Source of the DNA: Pezicula radicicola
Taxonomy: Eukaryota; Ascomycota; Leotiomycetes; Helotiales; Dermateaceae
Length of the DNA stretch: 64,000 nucleotides
NCBI GenBank assembly: GCA_003008705.1
Contig: PDUO01000104.1
Coordinates: forward strand, 1 to 64,000
Reading direction: 5' to 3'
Each line of letters begins with the position of its first letter. The first letter of the stretch is position 1. The notes below the pieces were generated by a model. It worked only from the letters and a program-made list of their open reading frames with translations. It was not told the DNA's origin and did no database searches. Made by a program: the position numbers and the translations under genes. Shown piece after piece: positions 43,731 through 54,809 of this stretch.

Positions 43731-46137
43731 TTAAAGGACATGCCTGTCAACCTCTCCGCTGCGGAACGATATGAACCTCTGCGGAATAGAACCGACGCCG
43801 ACTCTCTCAAACATTTTGCATCCTCTCGGGGTAACAACTAATATATAGTATCTCCGTTCATCGGAAGATCCACCCTTCTCCCTTCCAATGATAACACACC
43901 TAAGTGTTTGCAGATCCATGTTATCTGTCCTGTCGCATTTCAGCCACCATTTGTCACCATTGTCTGTCCTATCCCGAGTAATGCATATTTCATCACCCCT
44001 CTGTTCGATGCTGCAACACTGGAAGCCTCCCACTTGAACCCTCAAGTCGCCGTCGACCAATTTGACCTCTTTATTCCATTCAACCTGATCGAATTCAATC
44101 TTCATATATTCGATATGTCCATTATATGCCATCCAAGACCACGATGGCGCCTTCCGATCTGGGAAATGAATCCGGTTTATCTTTGTCTGCCCAGATTGCT
44201 GCCACAGGAGGCTTCTATGGAGGAACTTCGCGAGAATGCCATGCCTGCTTTCATGTTCCGTTCGAAAGGTTTTCGCCAGTCTGTTTACCAATCCCAAAAT
44301 CGCAACGGGCCTGTCGGTATGGTATGTAAGGTGGAGTTGTGAGTATCTTGAAAAGAGATCCTGAAAGAGCTTAATTTTATCTCGACGCTGACGGAAGGCG
44401 AGAGCCTCCGGGAACTTTGGGTCTCCCAGAAAGAGCGCATTCGAGCCGAGGTTAGCAAGTTAGCGAAAATTAATTCACTTATTAACGTGGAACTATAGCC
44501 AAAATGGGAACAAGTGAAAAGACCATAGTTCTGAAGGAATAGGCTTAGGTCTTGGATAAACTCACTTGCGCATAGAAGTAAGCGTTTCGCAGCGTACGCC
44601 ATAACCACATTCCCAGTATGTCTGGCTTTTTGTGAAATGGATCGTTCGTCGTGACAAGGCTCTTTCCTGTAAGACCTACGCGCGCTGATTCAAGTCACCA
44701 TCCTCTACGTCGCCATGGAAATTATCGACAGCTGCACAAATGTAGACAGGACCGTGTGAGGGCGTGTGCGCCTTGATATATTGTATCTTAAACTGTTCCG
44801 CGGTTCGTCGCTCAAGAAATCCTTGGTGGGAGTCTTTAGCGGAAGTTGCAGCAATTGTGCAGTAAGCATTGCTAAAGACCATATCCATCAATTTAGACTC
44901 CTTGTTCCAATCATCGTAGTTGTCGTCGAATTGGATTATGCAAAGGGAGTCAATCCAGAGGTACCGTTTGCCGAGTTGTCGAGTTACTATGATCGCATCT
45001 TGAAATGTTTTTGGCAATATGCCCATGCGGAATCCCTGGGTCTCCCAGTCTTTAACATTGTCCTTCGACGTACAAAACGTCCTTCTGTCTTTCTCCGTCA
45101 GATTACCCCAGCAATGGGACAAAGCAATGTAGTCTCCTTGCTCATTTTGACCCGAAGTATGAAGACGCAGGAAACTGGGGTCTTGGCTATCTGCCACATC
45201 AAGGATTCTAGTGGGCAGCCTGGCGCTGGATTCGAGATGACATCCAAATCCTTTATGTTCTTCGTCGCAGACTCGAAGCCACGTACAGAGCAGTTTGAAG
45301 TAGATCAGACTCCCTGACTCTGGTAGTGCTGGAAATCCGATTTGGACATTCGCGTCTGCTGCTTTAGTTCCTGGAGTAGCGCATATTCTCAGGAAAGACC
45401 GTCTGTCAAGGATTGGGATCTTGCTTTCGTCGCTTACACCCTCAAAGCATTGAGACAGCAGTCTGCAGAGGGGACAAGGCTTCACTGTCTCTCGTAACGC
45501 AGACAGACTAATTTGTTGATTAAGATCCAAGGCGCTACAGCGTTCACATAGTTTCGACGAGGATGGATAGGAAGGAAGGGTGTCCGACGGAAAAAACTCC
45601 CTGAAAAAGGCTTCTGCGAAGTCATTATCCACGGAGTACTCCCACTGATCGTCCGAAGGATGCACAAGCTATAGCCGTAGACGCCAAAACCCAGGTTAGC
45701 GAATCCTGACTCTCCGTCTCGTCTGGGTAGCTCGACTTACAAGAAGTACTGATTGCTTAAATGCTTCCTGCAGCCATAGGTACCCCTAGGTCAGCAATCC
45801 TGACGCTCCGTCTCGTCTTGGTACCTCGACTTACAAGTTGTGCAAGTTGAACTTCAAGTGGTCCTTCCATAACTTCTGGAATTGCGTGCCTTCGCATTAA
45901 TTCTTCAAGTGCTGCTCCCATTGCTTCTCCTATCCCAGCTTCAGCTCTTGAAATAAGACTCATGAGAATTTTTCCTTGTGCAAGTCTAAGAGCTTGTGAT
46001 GCAAGTGCAACTACCTGTCTTCCTACTGGAAGTCCTTCAAGTCTTGGGGGTTCTTGAAGGGCTGCTGCTGCTGCTGCAAGTCTTGCTCCTGCTCCTCTTT
46101 CTTCTTCTCCTTCCTGGAAATATTTGTCGTCCTCCAT
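43731..46137 (-). pseudogene. HET-domain protein, four exons, one TAG
   Basis: Exons are 46137-45835 (ATG start, MEDDKYFQEGEEE; Ala/Glu-rich helices), 45785-45741 (GYLWLQEAFKQSVLL), 45668-44566 and about 44430-43731. Introns 45834-45786 (49 nt) and 45740-45669 (72 nt) are phase 0 and resemble each other; the third starts GTGAGT at 44565. Exon 3 carries the HET domain: CERCSALDLN and CPLCRLL Cys pairs, GDYIALSHCWGN, FRMGILPKTFQDAIIVTRQL, YLWIDSLCIIQ, AYCTIAATSA. After NQRA a TAG (44678-44676) replaces the Trp of the conserved W-x-L-Q-E-R-x-L-S-R box; VLQERALSRRTIHFTKS continues in frame. Exon 4 is open to the stop (SWSWMAYNGHIEYM). HET proteins trigger heterokaryon incompatibility cell death. 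Only one nonsense change is visible, so inactivation is recent or readthrough-dependent. Confidence 0.8.
45669..45834 (-). repeat. Pair of near-identical introns (introner-like)
   Basis: Introns 1 and 2 of the HET gene share their first 43 or so bases with about five differences: GTAAGTCGAG, then TACC, GACGAGACGGAG, GTCAGGATT and a branch site (CTGAC or CTAAC). Intron 2 has about 23 extra bases before its AG. The 45-nt exon between them and the preceding exon end are unlike each other, so the similarity is confined to the introns. Confidence 0.8.
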
Positions 46138-46965
46138 TATACTGACAAGTGTCTACGTCTAGCAAACAAACTTTGCAAGACGTTCTAAGCGGATGGGAGT
46201 GTGGGAATGTCTTCGGTCACAGCTTGGATTGAGAACATCCTCCACAAGAATTCCGATGTGGGCAAAATGTAGGCTGCCTGACGACGAAACCTTGACGCGT
46301 TGGTGCCCAACAACCACCCTATTCGATGTACATCAGCTGTAGGGCGTATTGGTCATGCGTCTAGATAGTCCCAATCATACGGAGCCAATTTCGGCGTAGC
46401 GCACCGAAAAAGTAACTTCGAATCTTGCTCGGTCGTTCAGCCTCTTTCAGAAATCATGACGCAATAATAGTTGTACCAAGGGAGTGAGCCTTCCAGCAGC
46501 GATCATGACGGTGCTTTGAGCAACAGTGATCCTGACTCCAGCAGCGACGACATGCTTCGGCCCAGAGACGAATAGGCTTCCTGCAGGTGGACTGGTAGAT
46601 GGCTCAAGCTCTGTGGCCTACTTGTCCCTCGGTGTCTGCCAGGACGAATATCTGAAAGAGACCTTGTCCCTCAGTCTGCTAGTCGCATCGCGGGAGCAGG
46701 TACGGTCGAGGGAAGTGGCATTCAAGGCGAGGAGGATTGGGGGATCAGATGCATGGGTGGAATACCACAAAGGAAAATGGAGAGAGGTTGTCATCGAAAG
46801 CAGACATAGAGGCGCAACACCTTTATCGAAAGAATTGGTGTATTATACAATAAGTCGCACGTTTATTGACATTCCTAGTATCATTGTATAGTAAGCAAAA
46901 AGAAAAGAAACGAAAAGAACCCGTCAACAAAACGCCCACAATCCTGACTCCTGGTCCTTGCCTCG
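46138..46965. other. HET upstream region and unassigned tract
   Basis: The first few hundred bases upstream of the HET start should hold its promoter. At 46520-46890 a plus-strand frame reads YLSLGVCQDEYLKETLSLSL and SDAWVEYHKGKWREVVIES without an ATG. It is unassigned. Confidence 0.25.
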
Positions 46966-47420
46966 TTATGCATTTGCCTGCTCCTCCTTTCCCAGAGGGC
47001 CAATTGCCCTGTTGAACGCCTTGGTCATCCCATCGTATATTATATCGTGGTCGTGGAATGTGCCCGTGAAGATCGCTCCGTCCCTAATTGGAAAAAGAAA
47101 ATGTCGGAGTTCGCGAGCCAACGGTTTGAGATTCTCGAATTTCGGCGCAAACTCCACGATGATGTTGCCTAGGTAGACGTGAGGGATGGTATGGGATTCA
47201 GAGGGTTGAAGAGTGAAGCAAAATCGTATTTCGACTGTTCTTATAGAGAGCTCTATCTCCTGTGTATAGACAAAGCACTGAGATGAGGCTGTCCAACCAG
47301 CACAGTACTGTAGCTGGCAGATAAGCTGCACGTTAGCTGCAGAGTATGCTCCAGAGAAGGTTGCGGCCAATAGAAACCGAATTACATATTCAGAAGAGGC
47401 CGCAGCAGTGTTGTCTGATT
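46966..47420 (-). CDS. Hypothetical protein fragment
   Basis: About 150 codons are open on the minus strand: SSEYVIRFLLAATFSGAYSA, IELSIRTVEIRFCFTLQPSE, IVEFAPKFENLKPLARELRH, DGAIFTGTFHDHDIIYDGM, ending GKEEQANA at 46966. No ATG is found at the 5' side; it needs an upstream exon or is truncated. No RIP-type stop inside. Composition is that of a globular mixed alpha/beta protein. I do not recognise the family. Confidence 0.35.
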
Positions 47421-48282
47421 AACCTTCAATGAATTCTTCGATTGTGGCTAGGCGGCCCGGCCCGAAAATATCAGGTTCGGCCACTATAGTTATCTTTCCA
47501 AGACCTCGACTCCCTCATATCAGAAAATTCTACAGTTACTTCGAGCGATGCTGAATCAAGGAAGAACATCTAGAATGTTTGCATCACATTGCCTTTTTGT
47601 CACTGATTACGAAATATACCGCCTCTTCCAAATTGGGGTAGTTGCCAGTTGTACATATCAGAGTGCATATGCAGCCTCTTCTAAAAAGAGACTACCACGC
47701 GTCAACGTATACCATGTATTATCGCTTCCCCAAATACAAATGCAGGAGCCTGAAAATTTCTGTCTTCCATTCAAGGAGAACTGCATTCTGCCAGACTCGT
47801 GGTGATAAGATAGCACCCTATCCCTGCAGCTTCCACACTTTCAAAGTCTATAAAAATAACCTCAAATCCCTATCTATCATCAAGCATTTAGAAGTATGTA
47901 GACTATATACTCCGGCTACTCTCAACCGTGCTGACAGCTTGAATACAGAACTTAAAATGCCCAACGAAGACAACGCAAAACGTGCCGCCGAGAAAGAAGT
48001 AGCGCTAAAGCCGCTGCGGAAGAAGAGAGAAAACGCTAGGCCCGAGCAGATGTTACCAAAGGCCTCCTTGACGAAACAACGGTGAAACAACTGTCATCTT
48101 CGGGGGATGACGCTAGGAGGAGGCGAGGAAAATAAAGGCGTAGCTTATATACAAGATATGTTGCATTGTTATGGGGTTCGTAAGGAAGAGCAAAATCCAT
48201 GAACTTAGCGAATACAATTTGGCTACGTCAAACTTAAAGCTACATAAAATTACAAATACTTAATGATGCTCAAAACATGCTT
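47421..48282. other. Unassigned; one Lys/Arg-rich plus-strand tract
   Basis: A plus-strand frame from about 47642 to 48085 ends in a basic, Ala-rich helix-like stretch (KMPNEDNAKRAAEKEVALKP). It has no homology I can name and may be fortuitous. Otherwise nothing is seen. Confidence 0.2.
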
Positions 48283-49225
48283 TCAACAATTGCTGGAAGC
48301 ATCCTCGAAATTCTGGCGCAGCATTCTCTCGTACGCCTCCTTATCTTGGAGCTTGGCACTTATAACATCGTTGACTCCCACAGCCTAATATTCTGATACA
48401 ATCCGTGGGAAATCTGAATTAGTATTATGAGAGGGCGTAAATATTAGTTGAATGTAATCGCGAAAAATATTATATAATCCTTTCGGACTATCCAGGGCTT
48501 GGAAATACCAAAAGTTTCCGATCTTCTAACCCTTTCTTATGATGTTTTTATGATATAAAGCAACACTATTCCCTGGAGGGAATGACTTCTCCTCTTCCTT
48601 AAAAACCTCTATAAATTCATGCTGCGCCTTGCTAAAGCTATCGAGGTGCTGACCAACAAGATTATCTGCGGGACAGCTAGTCAGCCAATATGGAGGGCGC
48701 ATTGTCTCTACAGGCAGCGAGCATGCCCACTCAAGGTCGATTAGGCATTTGATATGCCAATCATCATCCACGAAGATGTTACTCTGGTGAAGGTCTGTGA
48801 GCCTGAAAACGAAAGGTCCATGACGGAATTCTTGGTTCGTGAAATGTGAAAGGAGGGCCCGCATGATAGTTAAATTTACCATCTGAGCACGGCCATCGTT
48901 TTCATCGTTTAAGGAGTTTGGTTGATGCCGAATGCGACTGTCGTGGCATGATAGAAGATCGAGATAATACGCATCTGTTGCCGAGTAAGTCAAGCTCCTA
49001 TCGATGTTGGTCGAAATCCCGGAAATATAGTATCGCAACGGGAGAATAGAGTTAGAAAAAGTATTCGATAGGGCTAGTGTGATCGATACTTTATAGGAAG
49101 TGAAGCTCTGTTGCGGAGCGACTGCCGACTGCTGGTCATTCCAGATCGTAGAGAATGTAGAGATTGCGGAGGTACAGGGAGAGCTGGATAGCTTGCTAAC
49201 TTCAACCAAGTTAAAACCTATAAAT
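48283..49225 (-). pseudogene. APH-family phosphotransferase-like, TAG stops
   Basis: The minus-strand frame is open from about 49225 to 48526, then continues in the same frame past TAG (48526-48528) to TGA at 48283. The core reads GPFVFRLTDLHQSNIFVDDD and HIKCLIDLEWACSLPVE, the fungal version of the H-x-D-x-x-x-x-N catalytic loop (here L-T-D-L-H-x-S-N) and the metal-binding D (I-D-L-E). The tail (KIGNFWYFQALDSPKGLYNI, FRDYIQLIF, AYERMLRQNFEDASS) matches the C-terminus of these enzymes. Both extra stops (after IRKG and after VSEY) are TAG where Trp is expected. The N-terminal lobe is missing or shifted. Substrate unknown (choline, aminoglycoside or protein-like). Confidence 0.75.
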
Positions 49226-49883
49226 CTGAATAATGATTAGGAGAAGCTCCAGACAGGACCTCAAGTCGGTCTTCTTCACTAAGTGAGGGGATACACCCGT
49301 ATACGATCCTCCACAACCATATAGAAGTCAATTGCCAACACAGAGCAGGCGAACACCGATTGTCCCACCTTTTGCGAGCCTAGATTTATCATTGTCATCG
49401 GCATTGACGATCGCGGAAGAAGACCAGAGCGAGAAACAAGCGAGGTCCAATTATTTCCAGTTGCATTGCGTATGCAACTCTCCTCTCCGGCGTTCGACGG
49501 TACTTGTTTAGAAGGTCACAAGAGGCCAAACTACCAACTCCCAATATATAATTAGTAGTCGGGTGGTTTAATTTAGACCAGGTACCGCCTCATGAGTCGG
49601 ACATCGGCAACTGGTCGGCAACTGAGCCCGGCAAGACAGGTTCAAGATGCTTCCTACTCTCTACCCCAATCCCCGTTTGACCTCACACTACCATATGCCT
49701 AATAGAGCTAATAACACCCTCATTTTATGTATAGTACAGACAAGATGGGTTGGAATAGTATTAATTACGTGTCGAAATAGCCACCATTGAACAAACTACC
49801 GTCCTCGTTTATATTAGTCTTTACAACGCCACCATTTTTGAGCTACAGCACTTGTCTAGAATATCTAATAGGCCATACCAGTC
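49226..49883. other. Intergenic, nothing recognised
   Basis: No coding sequence supported. A phrase CGGCAACTGGTCGGCAACTG near 49602 is a short tandem. AT-rich after 49680. Confidence 0.3.
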
Positions 49884-51164
49884 CTACTGCCGCTTTTCTT
49901 CTTCATCTATGTCACTATAGTCGTCCTTTACTCGACCCCTCAAGTTCTCATCCATTAAGTTCTCATCGACAAATGTGAATCCCTTGAAATTGGCTTGTAT
50001 ACTAGAAGACAGAGGCGACGATGTTACAATACCAAAGGCCAATGCGGTACCGTTTAGTGTGTTTGTGAATTCTGGATCAAAATTAAACGTATCCACCTCA
50101 GATGTCAACTTTAGTTGAAAAGGAGGTGTAATCAACTTCTTGGCCAATGCCTCCCAATCTATATTAGCGAAGAAAGGGTGCCTCTTCAACTCCTCCTCTT
50201 CGTCTGTTGCTCCAAGCCTCAGCCTTGGATTTCTATTTAAGAGCCCTTTTACAAAGTTACGCCCTTCGATGCAAAGAGCATCCTTTAGGAGGCGTATCTT
50301 CCCGAAGGCAATATTCTTGTACGTTTGTTGAATGTCTTGGGCATAAACATAGGGATCCTTGCTTCTTCATAGGCTGCGTGCCTTGCTAACCTTAACTATA
50401 AGCTTGCCTCTTAGGCTGTTAGAAGACGCTCCGGAAGGTCCAGACGACATCGGCTCCAGTACAGCTTCGTTACCGGCTTTGCCACTCTAGCTCCCCGTAG
50501 AATCTGATCCTACCCTGTCGTCCAAATTTGCTGTCTGGTTCAATAGAGCGCTCGTCAGAGTTGATGGGATATTCCCAATTTTTTTTTTTTTTGTAGTATT
50601 AATAGTCAGCCTCTCAAGCCGCTCATATGATGTAGACACGGCAAGTAAATAGCAACACTACTTGTAGTCTCAGATTGACGGTATGGTTTAATTGGCAACT
50701 GCTGCGTCTTCCACCGTTGATGAGAAGGGGAGATTAGAAGAGAAGAAGGGGTAGGGAGTTGTCAGCCTCAGCGTTTAAGCTGGGTTGTTAAGAAGATCAG
50801 AACTAGGAGGACTTGTAGAAGAACTATAACCAACATCGTCAACATAGCTGTGGTTTATTCCAGGAAGGCGTTTGTCTGATGGGTCGGGATGTGGTGTAGC
50901 AATCCCGGAACGGGGTGTATCGGAATCACAATGATTGTTGGTACCGTCTCGACTGCGAGGAATGTTAGTGAGAGCATAGTAGAATTCAGAACCAGGAAAT
51001 ACAGGATTGAAGGCGGCCATTAACAGACAGGAAAGAATGGAGCAAAAGGAATTGCAATAATGAAGTCTAGCCAGTTGGGATTTTGGTCTTTTCCCATCTG
51101 TGAATTGGTATCCATTCATCTTTCGAGAGCATTTTCGTTGGTTGAATCTTGGACCCAACCTCAA
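49884..51164 (-). pseudogene. sch9: SCH9-like AGC kinase with internal deletion
   Basis: Minus strand, from 51000: SDTPRSGIATPHPDPSDKRL and PGINHSY, an N-terminal segment I associate with fungal SCH9/SchA kinases. After a damaged stretch comes SSNSLRGKLIVKVSKARSL (about 50430), the start of the C2-like domain, RSKDPYV, then directly YAQDIQQTYKNIAFGKIRL (about 50330), FVKGLLNRNPRLRLG, LKRHPFFANIDWEALAKKL, FDPEFTNT and the hydrophobic motif FKGFTFVDE. Most of the C2-like domain and the kinase core with its P-loop, HRD and DFG are absent, so it cannot be a kinase. TGA/TAG replace residues near 50505 and 50392. The C-terminal 100 codons are undamaged. Confidence 0.7.
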
Positions 51165-51626
51165 GAATATGAAATATCAGAGCCGTACCTAGCCATCATT
51201 GTCAATGTACCTTGCTTAAGCCGGTGTATCTCGTTGAAATCGTGTCGAAACTGTTCCGCTGAGGAGAAACGATTGTTTCGTGGGTACGAGCAACTGGTGA
51301 TGAATCAATATGGCGGTGGAGCAACTGTGGTCCGCCGACTGAGCACAATGTGGCGATTTTGAGCGGCAACATCTATGCTCTGTTGCCCGAGAGCCCGACG
51401 GGTTGTAGGGAAGGTCGTAATCGTTCAGGCCGTGGTCGGATTGGGGCGTAAGACATGGCAACATTGAAAACAATTTGGGTTATCGACCATCATCTTATTA
51501 CAGGACTTTAAGTTTTCACATTATCCATATCATCGGAATCTTCGAGCTTCACAACATTACTTTGCTCTGGAGCTTTATCTATAACTGTGTTTGCCTGTTA
51601 CTTGTGACTGCATTTTCACCGCCGGA

Positions 51627-53018
51627 ATGTCTTGTGAGTAAATTTTATAGTACATCACCCGACACTTTTGTGCTATAAGCTGACCATAGCGACTCAAGTC
51701 AATACTCTGCTGAACAAGTTCCACCGCCAACCGGCAACATACAAGAGAAAGGCCAATTACAAGCTTGGAAGGGTGCTCGGTGCCGAAATATTTAGCATCG
51801 TCAGAAGCAACGACTGATGATAAAAAGATGGCGGTTAAGATTATACTCAAAGACGATGGCTGTCTTGGATGAACTTCGATTATTACAAGAAGTGCACTAT
51901 CCGCACATTGTCCAATTTATCGACTGGTTTGAGTTAAGAGTAGGCAGGAACTGCCCTATTTTAGTTCGATGACGACTAGTACTGAGCTTGTTAGGGCAAA
52001 TATTATATTGTAACAGAGATGGCAAGCGGTGGAGAACTCTTCAATCGTATTTACCAGCAAGAGACCTTCACGGAGGAGGATACTTCACAAACTATTAGAC
52101 AAGTCCTCGACGCTGTTGACTATCTACATAGTATGGATATTATTCGCAGAGGTATGATACGGTGCATCTCTCTAGGAGCTCTGGTCTGATGCAGCTATAG
52201 ATCTTAAGCCCGAAAACCTACTCTACCTTACCTCCAGTTTGACATCCGACCTCGTGCTAGCCGACTTCGGCATCGCGAAGATGCTCAAATCAGAAGACCA
52301 AGTTCTCACAACCGTGGCAGGTTCATTCGGCTATGCCACCCCAGAGGTGATGCTTCAGAAAGGCCACGGCAAACCTACCGATATGTGGTCGCTTAGCGTA
52401 ATTACATATACTTTGCTTTGTAGCTACTCTCCATTATACAGCGAAAATATCCATGACCTTATCGAAGAGTGCTGTAGTCCTGAATACCTATTTCATGAGC
52501 GTTGTCGGAAGGATATTAGTGAAGATGCGAAAAGCTTTATAGATCTCTTGTTACGACCAGACCCAGAGAACAGAGCATCTAGCAGGGTATATTTATATCC
52601 GGCTTATTGCTAAGTCTTGGAAAAAATCTTGCTTAGAATCTGTCAGGAAGCCCTTCAACACCACTAGCTGAATGACAAAAATGATACGCACCACGACTTA
52701 ATTCCTGAACTCCGCGCTTATCAAGCCAAGCAACGTTTACGGCGCGGTGTTGAAATGGTCAAGCTGGCAAATCGCATCGAGAAGCTCAAGGAAGGGGATG
52801 AGTCTAGCGAAGTTTCTAATGAATCTGAAGAGCCGGCTTACTCGAAAGCTGTGACGAGAGCGACCCTAGATGGTGAGAATACCAATGAGGGCCTGACTAT
52901 AGTTTCAGAAGCTGGCTCGGATCCAAGCGGAAAGGTACCACAGGTTAGGAACACAAATGCGGCAATATTTCAGGAAGTAGCCTTAGCCAAGGTGCGTGAA
53001 ATGAAGAGGGTGGAGTGA
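51627..53018 (+). pseudogene. Calcium/calmodulin-dependent kinase, dead
   Basis: ATG at 51627 (MS) is followed by a GTGAGT intron ending CATAG (about 51634-51688). Exon 2 then reads TQVNTLLNKFHRQPATYKRK and KLGRVLGAEIFSIVRS (P-loop region; G-x-G-x-x-G already lost). KMAVKIILKDDG follows with the lysine of subdomain II, then VHYPHIVQFIDWFELR, KYYIVTEMASGGELFNRIYQ, FTEEDTSQTIRQVLDAVDYL. The H-R-D box is broken (MDIIRRG plus intron); DLKPENLLYLTS, LVLADFGIAKML, GSFGYATPEVMLQ and DMWSLSVITYTLLC follow. The C-terminal part (RRGVEMVKLANRIEKLKEGD) has the basic helix expected of a calmodulin-binding region. TGA/TAA runs near 51815, a frameshift near 51858 and TAG near 51962 and 52618 inactivate it. 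Retained introns argue for DNA-level duplication. Confidence 0.8.
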
Positions 53019-53402
53019 GGTGGAAAATTGATAGGGAGGTACATAAAAAAGATGAGTTGGAAGGGCTTATAGAGCAGAAACTTGAGCCTCACACATGCAA
53101 AGAAAAAAGCCGCTCGTTCTGTATACAAGCAAATGTGATATCACTTACTGCAGCCCCGACAGATGATCCCCACTTGAACAAAGCAAAAACTATATCAAGA
53201 AAGAATAAGGTAATAAAATACACTTGAATGATATATCAAAGCTTTATGCCTTCTCTTGTCTACCTTATCTTTTGCCGTTCCTTGTCCAAGCTTATTGCAT
53301 ATAGCGATATTACAAGGTAACTATAGTCATCTTTCCTCTCTGCTGTCATCTTCATGCAATTCATGGCCAAGGCCCAAAATGGTTATCCATGGAGAAAACT
53401 AG

Positions 53403-54495
53403 TTAGTGGTAGCTACTCTTGTAACCCCGACCAGAGTATACTGCGCTGCCTTCTTTAAAATACGGGTGCATACATACTTGCTTTGCAGATATACGGTAAG
53501 CTGGATCATACGCGAGCATCTTTCCTAGAAAACCGAGTCCTTCTTCGCCGAGGTTGCTGCACAGCGGTTGCGATATATCGCGTTGCTATTTTGGGAATGA
53601 GAATTTGAAGTCTGGGAAACAGGTTTTTTCACTGACGCGCCCCGCCATTCGACCTCAGTCGGGGTTCCTAGGAGTCTGATAATTGTTAGCAGTTACAAGC
53701 ACCCAGCGGCAAATACCTACCGGAAGATCTTGAAAAATTTCGTCGATTTCAGAGTCTCCTGGGAATAGCGGTTTTCTTATACACATTTCAGCGAAGATGC
53801 ATCCAACGGACCATATGTCTACCCCTGTAGAATACTAACGACCACCAAATAAGATTTCTGGTGATCTATACCATAAAGTAACTATTTCATATGTATAGGT
53901 TCGTAAGGGTACACCAAAAGCTCACGCAAGGCCAAAATCAGCGAGCTTAAGATTTCCTTCCCAATCGATAAGTAAGTTCTAAGGCTTTAAATCGCGGTGT
54001 AGAACTCTGTGGCTATGGCAGTATCTAACACCCTCACACAATTGGCTCATAAATTTCTTGATCATCGCGTCGCCTAAGCTAAGTCTTCCTAAATCCGAGC
54101 CTTCTGGTAAGGCTTTGCTCCTTCCGCCATCGCCCACTGGAAGAGATTCTATATATTACTTCAAGTCCAGATCGAGAAATTCAAAGACGAGGCAGAGCCT
54201 GTGGCTATCTATATGTATGATGTTAAGGAGTCGGACAATATTTGGGTCGTTCATTTCCTTAAGGAGGGAAATCTCACGCATAGTCGTGCCAGAAACTCCT
54301 TCATCTTCAGCCTCGAGTCTGATCTTCTTGAGTACTACGATACGGCCCTCGTGAAAAAGATCCCGGGCTTTGTACACAACACTATACGTTCCTAGACACA
54401 TCAAAGTTAGCCTGGGAGCCAGCCTTCATTCCGGTCGCTTTCTAGAGGCATCGACTTACCTTCTCCAATCTTCTCTAACTTCTGATAATTCCCAT
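53403..54495 (-). pseudogene. cdc2: CDK1/Cdc2 copy, dead
   Basis: Minus strand from 54495: NYQKLEKIGEG, an intron 54459-54392 (GTAAGT..CTAG, 68 nt), [40 protein letters not shown], where the PSTAIRE helix reads SGTTMRE, then [19 protein letters not shown] and [13 protein letters not shown]. Next [20 protein letters not shown] and DLKP, TAG, NLLIDWEGNLKLADFGLA, stop, AFGVPLRTYTYEIVTLWYRS. Then [31 protein letters not shown] and a C-terminal part ending YKSSYH at 53403. Overall identity to fungal Cdc2/Cdc28 is high by eye, except for RIP-type stops, a shifted start and an insertion near 53600-53700. This is a dispensable extra copy of a normally single essential gene. Confidence 0.85.
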
Positions 54496-54809
54496 AATAA
54501 AATGTTATTTATTTGACGGAACGTAGTGTGAGACTTGTTAGAGTAAATTTTCTTTGTTGATGGCTCTAGTAGGAGGGCTAGTCGGTGTTATCTGTGAAAG
54601 CATCTGGATTATAGATAGAAACTTTGTTCAGGCTGAAAGAGAAGGATCTAGCCGCGATATTCGATTTCTAGATCCTTGGTCATTTAAATCCTTGTTGTTG
54701 TTATCGTGTGTACGGAGGTACATGGGTTAAGTATTATACCTTGCAACGTCTGTGAGTACTACTTGGAGCGGAAACAACTAAAAATAGCAAATAACAATCT
54801 GTACTTCTA

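Noticed and set aside
44766..45317. 183-codon open frame on the plus strand
   Set aside because: It is antisense to the HET domain, whose motifs are unmistakable.
45757..45834. Separate 126-residue gene ending at 45757
   Set aside because: Its last 25 codons lie in a GTAAGT..CTAG intron; splicing joins it in frame to the HET gene.
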